Origin: Nitrospira sp.
Lineage (GTDB): Bacteria > Nitrospirota > Nitrospiria > Nitrospirales > Nitrospiraceae
Assembly (NCBI GenBank): GCA_005116745.1
Contig: SWDS01000009.1
Coordinates: 1,509 to 65,508 of the forward strand
DNA: 64,000 nucleotides
Direction of reading: 5' to 3'
Below, piece by piece: positions 60,749-64,000 of this stretch (positions within the stretch are counted from its first letter, which is position 1; each line of letters starts with the position of its first letter). A model generated the notes under the pieces. It saw nothing but the letters and a program-made list of their open reading frames with translations. It did no database searches and had not been told where the DNA came from. Both the position numbers and the translations under genes were made by a program.

Positions 60749-61937
60749 TCATACAGCGCAACGGATAGGCTTGGACTCTGGGCGGTTGCGAGTTTTGCAT
60801 GTGTTTTCAGGTGATCTCTGGGCCGGTGCAGAGCGGATGATATGGACATTGTTGCGGCAATTGTCCAAGCAGTCGGATCTCGAAGTGCTTGCGCTGTCGC
60901 TGAATGAGGGGGAACTTACAGCCGCTCTTCGCGCATCAGGCATTGAAACCCTCGTAGTGTCGGAATCCGATCAGACGTTTTTCAACTTAGTCAGGCAGGC
61001 GGGAACGGCCTTCCAGGGGCGAGGGATCGACATCATCCATGCGCATCGGAATAAGGAAAATCTCCTCACCTGCTGCATTCGCAGGCGGCTTGGTGCCAAG
61101 TCTCTCGTGACCACACTGCACGGGCTTTCCGAAGCCGGCGACGGATGGAGTCTGGCACGGTTGCGCCGCTATGTTGTTGAACAGGTCGACGATAGGTTGT
61201 TACGCCAGGCGTTCCATTCGGTTGTGGCGGTGTCGGAGAATATTCGCCGGATGCTGGTGGGGGCAAAAAGGTTGTGCGCCGCGCAGGTCTCCGTGATTCA
61301 TAACGGGATCGATCTGCCTCCCTTGGATCCAGCGGCGAGGCGGCCTGGTGCACCGTTTCGAATCGGAAGTGTTGGACGGTTTGTGCCGGTGAAAGACTTC
61401 CCGCTGTTTATTGCCACAGGAAAGGTGTTAGTCCAGGCAGGAGAAGATGTCCAGCTGGTGCTGCTGGGGGAGGGACCGCAGAAAGACGAGTTACAGGCTC
61501 TTGTCAGACGGGAAGGGCTTGATGCGGTTGTCTCGTTTGCCGATCCGTGCCCTGACCCGACTGAATTTTACCGCTCACTCGATTTGTATCTGAACACATC
61601 GAGGCATGAAGGCATCCCGCTGAGTCTTCTAGAGGCAATGGCTTGCGGAACGCCGGTTGTCGCTCCTACCGTCGGGGGGATTCCTGAAATTGTTCGGGAT
61701 CAGGAAGAGGGAGTCTTGGTGACGGCGAGAACTGCCGCCGCATTTGCCGAGGCCTGCCAGAGGGTGATGCATGATCGTGATGCCTACCATTCTATGGGGA
61801 GGTGTGCGCGGAAACGAGTCGAGTCGGAGTTTTGCAGTGAGAAGATGGCAGCATCCTACCTGGCACTGTATAGACAGTTGCGCGATAGACACGCTGCTGA
61901 ACTCATCGAAACTATCGGGGCCTGTGCGGCGAGCTGA
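60735..61937 (+). CDS. Family 4 glycosyltransferase
   Basis: About 400 residues from a GTG at 60735 overlapping the previous gene by 14 bases. GT-B fold: RVLHVFSGDLWAGAERMIWT, IDIIHAHRNKENLLT, VVAVSENIRRMLV, VIHNGIDLPPLD, then RIGSVGRFVPVKDFPLFIAT and the donor motif LNTSRHEGIPLSLLEAMACG with the conserved Glu pair spaced as in GT4. It adds a hexose or similar to the repeat unit. The start is chosen for tight coupling; other starts are possible. Confidence 0.9.
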   Translation: MAGANHTAQRIGLDSGRLRVLHVFSGDLWAGAERMIWTLLRQLSKQSDLEVLALSLNEGELTAALRASGIETLVVSESDQTFFNLVRQAGTAFQGRGIDIIHAHRNKENLLTCCIRRRLGAKSLVTTLHGLSEAGDGWSLARLRRYVVEQVDDRLLRQAFHSVVAVSENIRRMLVGAKRLCAAQVSVIHNGIDLPPLDPAARRPGAPFRIGSVGRFVPVKDFPLFIATGKVLVQAGEDVQLVLLGEGPQKDELQALVRREGLDAVVSFADPCPDPTEFYRSLDLYLNTSRHEGIPLSLLEAMACGTPVVAPTVGGIPEIVRDQEEGVLVTARTAAAFAEACQRVMHDRDAYHSMGRCARKRVESEFCSEKMAASYLALYRQLRDRHAAELIETIGACAAS

Positions 61938-61986
61938 AGATCTCGAGTCTGGGATGGCCGTGCGGAAGGTGTGAGCGGATGCAACG

Positions 61987-63762
61987 ATGAAGGTGTTGGT
62001 CACAGACGGAGATGAGCGGGCCGCCCTGGCCGTGACGCGCTCACTCGGCCAGCAGGGAATCGAGGTGGTGGTGGGAGCGATGCAGATCCCCTCGCTGGCC
62101 GGAGTCTCTTGCTATTGTACTGAGTCATTTGTCTCGCCATCGCCCGTGACGAATCCAGACGGCTATGTCGCTAGTCTTCTGAATGTTGTGCGCGGTAAGA
62201 ATATCGGCATGATATTTCCAATCACTGATCTAGCGACGACGCTGGTTGGGGCAGCTCGGGCCCAGTTTGAGCCGGCGGTGAAGTTGCCGATCCCGTCTAT
62301 GACATCCTACAAGCGGTTGTCGGATAAATATACGCTGATGCAGTTGGCGACCCAGCTGCAGGTGCCGATTCCCGACACGGTATTCGTTCCTGCCGGCGGA
62401 TTGACGGATGCGTTGCTGGGGCAAGTGTCTGCCTATCCTGTGGTAGTCAAGCCGGCATGTTCAATGATCCATGTCGGGGGCGTTTGGATCAAGACTGCTG
62501 TCCATCACGCCAGGACACGGGAAGAGTTGCAGCGGTTGTATCGGGACATCACCTATCTGGCTGAACCATCTATGATCCAGCGTCGGGTGCACGGTGAAGG
62601 GCAGGGCGTATTTGCATTGATGGATCGGGGCGCCCCTATTGCGATCTTTGCACATCGGAGACTTCGTGAAAAGCCGCCCTCCGGGGGAGTCAGCGTATTG
62701 AGAGAAAGTATGGCAGTCCCCAAGCCTCTGGCTGATGACGCATTGCGTCTGTTGGAAGCTGTGGACTGGCATGGGGTGGCGATGGTGGAATTCAAGATGG
62801 ATGGAGAGAGGGATCGGCCCGTACTTATGGAGGTGAACGGGCGCTGGTGGGGGTCATTGCAATTAGCCGTTGACGCGGGGATCAATTTTCCATTTTTGCT
62901 GTATCAACTCGCGATGGACCATCCGAGGCAGAGTTTACCAACCGGCTATCGTGTGGGGACTCGTTCACGGTGGTTCCTGGGTGATCTGGACCATCTCTTG
63001 CTTCGTCTTACCCGTTCCGATGCTCAATTGAATATGCCGGTCAATAGCCCAAGCCGGTGGCGCTGTGTGATCGACTTTCTGTCCCCGGGTGGACGAGATC
63101 AGTATTGGGAAGTCGAGCGCTGGGTGGATCTGAATCCTGCGAGATACGAGTGGGGGCGCTATATCCGTGCGTTGCTGCCGTTTAGCGATCGACTGTGGAG
63201 GACCATGGCACTGCCGTTTCACGCTGGCTCGATGGCGCTTGAATGGCTGGAGAGGCTACCGGATCGACTGGCAGCAGGGAGGGAATTTGTCGCACGTCCC
63301 AGACCGGAGGCAGTGCGATCCATTCTTGTGGCCTGTACTGGCAATGTGTGTCGCAGTCCGCTTGTCGAGGCCTATTTAAAAGTGCAATGTCTCCAGCGTG
63401 GACTTTCCCTCGACATTCGATCGGTCGGGCTGGATACAAGTCCTGGACATCCTGCGAATCCATCTGCGCAGAAGGTGGGAAGCCGGCATGGGTTGTCATT
63501 GGATAGTCACCGAACCACGATGTTTACGCCGGCTTTGGGAGCCGCATCCGATCTCATTCTCGTGATGGATCTTGGACATCGGGATATGCTGTTGAAACAG
63601 TATGCAGTAGGGGCCTCGAAGGTAGTAATGCTAGGATACTTTGATCGGGTATTCTACGAAATCAGCGATCCATTCGGGAAGTCCGATGAGCGATTCGAGC
63701 ACTGCTTTGAACAGATCAAGCGATCATGCGACCAGTTGTTGGATTCGCTGTCAGGTCGATAG
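61987..63762 (+). CDS. ATP-grasp enzyme fused to a low-molecular-weight tyrosine phosphatase
   Basis: 591 residues in two parts. Residues 1 to about 330 form a carbamoyl-phosphate-synthase-like ATP-grasp: VTDGDERAALAVTRSLGQQG, MIFPITDLATTLVGAA, YPVVVKPACSM, and the metal-binding VLMEVNGRWWGSLQLAVDAG. From about 445 a low-molecular-weight phosphatase follows: the P-loop ACTGNVCRSPL with Cys450 and Arg456 (CX5R), and the general acid Asp561 in ISDPFGKSD. Both active sites look complete. A Wzb-like phosphatase would dephosphorylate the Wzc-like kinase at 33753; the ATP-grasp half may ligate a carboxylate to an amine on a sugar or peptide. Both roles are inference. Confidence 0.9.
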   Translation: MKVLVTDGDERAALAVTRSLGQQGIEVVVGAMQIPSLAGVSCYCTESFVSPSPVTNPDGYVASLLNVVRGKNIGMIFPITDLATTLVGAARAQFEPAVKLPIPSMTSYKRLSDKYTLMQLATQLQVPIPDTVFVPAGGLTDALLGQVSAYPVVVKPACSMIHVGGVWIKTAVHHARTREELQRLYRDITYLAEPSMIQRRVHGEGQGVFALMDRGAPIAIFAHRRLREKPPSGGVSVLRESMAVPKPLADDALRLLEAVDWHGVAMVEFKMDGERDRPVLMEVNGRWWGSLQLAVDAGINFPFLLYQLAMDHPRQSLPTGYRVGTRSRWFLGDLDHLLLRLTRSDAQLNMPVNSPSRWRCVIDFLSPGGRDQYWEVERWVDLNPARYEWGRYIRALLPFSDRLWRTMALPFHAGSMALEWLERLPDRLAAGREFVARPRPEAVRSILVACTGNVCRSPLVEAYLKVQCLQRGLSLDIRSVGLDTSPGHPANPSAQKVGSRHGLSLDSHRTTMFTPALGAASDLILVMDLGHRDMLLKQYAVGASKVVMLGYFDRVFYEISDPFGKSDERFEHCFEQIKRSCDQLLDSLSGR

Positions 63763-63820
63763 CGGAGCGGAGCCTGTGTGGAAAGAGTAGCCTAGGTTAC
63801 GAGTGGAACAACAACGCGAT

Positions 63821-64000
63821 ATGAGCGAAACAGCGGGAGTTTCAAAAAAAGTAGTACAGAAGTGGATGGCCCCTCAGGCATCGGATGCCGTGACCTTCAG
63901 TTTTCCCATGGTGATGTATCTCGTCTACCTGGGGATGGAGTATATGCGGCCGCCTAACCCCATGGGCATTCCGCTCGTGATTTCCATTGCGTTGGTGTTT
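63821..64000 (+). CDS. N-terminus of a membrane protein, possibly O-antigen ligase/polymerase
   Basis: Sixty codons from ATG 63821 to the window end without a stop: MSETAGVSKKVVQKWMAPQA, then SFPMVMYLVYLGMEYMRPPN and PMGIPLVISIALVF. Two membrane segments with the MEYMRPP stretch between them resemble the start of O-antigen ligase/polymerase proteins in XrtA polysaccharide loci, an activity otherwise missing from this window. Cut off by the window edge. Confidence 0.5.
   Translation, partial: MSETAGVSKKVVQKWMAPQASDAVTFSFPMVMYLVYLGMEYMRPPNPMGIPLVISIALVF

Overview
The window looks like a chromosomal segment of a Nitrospira-like bacterium (phylum Nitrospirota). This is inferred from the combination of an XrtA/PEP-CTERM-type exopolysaccharide locus, a CzcA-family metal exporter, Asn-Pro repeat proteins and moderately GC-rich Gram-negative gene content; no rRNA or other marker gene is present to confirm it.

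Region 1 (1-3807) is a patchwork of small mobile or defensive genes. It starts with the broken 3' end of an Asn-Pro repeat gene. Then follow a VapC-like toxin with its antitoxin, a nucleotidyltransferase with a small partner, and a DUF1016/YhcG-type PD-(D/E)XK nuclease. Between these cassettes lie degenerate copies of the Asn-Pro gene tail and of the 5' end of cas3, including a free-standing HD-domain fragment overlapping the true cas3 start.

Region 2 (3804-12369) is a complete type I-C CRISPR-Cas system: cas3, cas5c, cas8c, cas7c, cas4, cas1, cas2, a leader, and an array of five identical 37-nt repeats. Each repeat can form a 9-bp stem capped by UUCG and leaves an 11-nt 3' remainder, as expected for Cas5c processing.

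Region 3 (12370-23294) has a promoter, a small unknown gene, a lipoprotein coupled to a 2479-residue lipase-like RTX protein, an XRE regulator, a coiled-coil protein with an operator-like palindrome at its promoter, and a SpoU-family RNA methyltransferase.

Region 4 (23299-29688) is a three-gene RND heavy-metal efflux operon (outer membrane channel, adaptor, CzcA-type pump), a c-type cytochrome and tRNA-Phe.

Region 5 (30163-64000) is an exopolysaccharide locus. A LuxR-type regulator with a degenerate receiver faces away from a long untranslated stretch. Then come the export protein, an outer-membrane barrel, a Wzc-like chain-length/tyrosine kinase, the XrtA-type priming sugar transferase, a DUF3473 deacetylase and a NusG paralogue. 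Further on are a carbamoyltransferase/SxtJ/DUF5989 set, a deoxysugar module (C-methyltransferase, DUF4910 protein, cytidylyltransferase, PIG-L deacetylase, with an epimerase pseudogene), glycosyltransferases, a flippase, an FG-GAP/ThuA fusion, a fatty acid hydroxylase, a FemAB-type protein, a DegT aminotransferase, a second deacetylase, an ATP-grasp/low-molecular-weight phosphatase fusion, and the start of a membrane protein that may be an O-antigen ligase/polymerase. Two dead transposases (IS630 and ISL3 type) separate modules of this locus.
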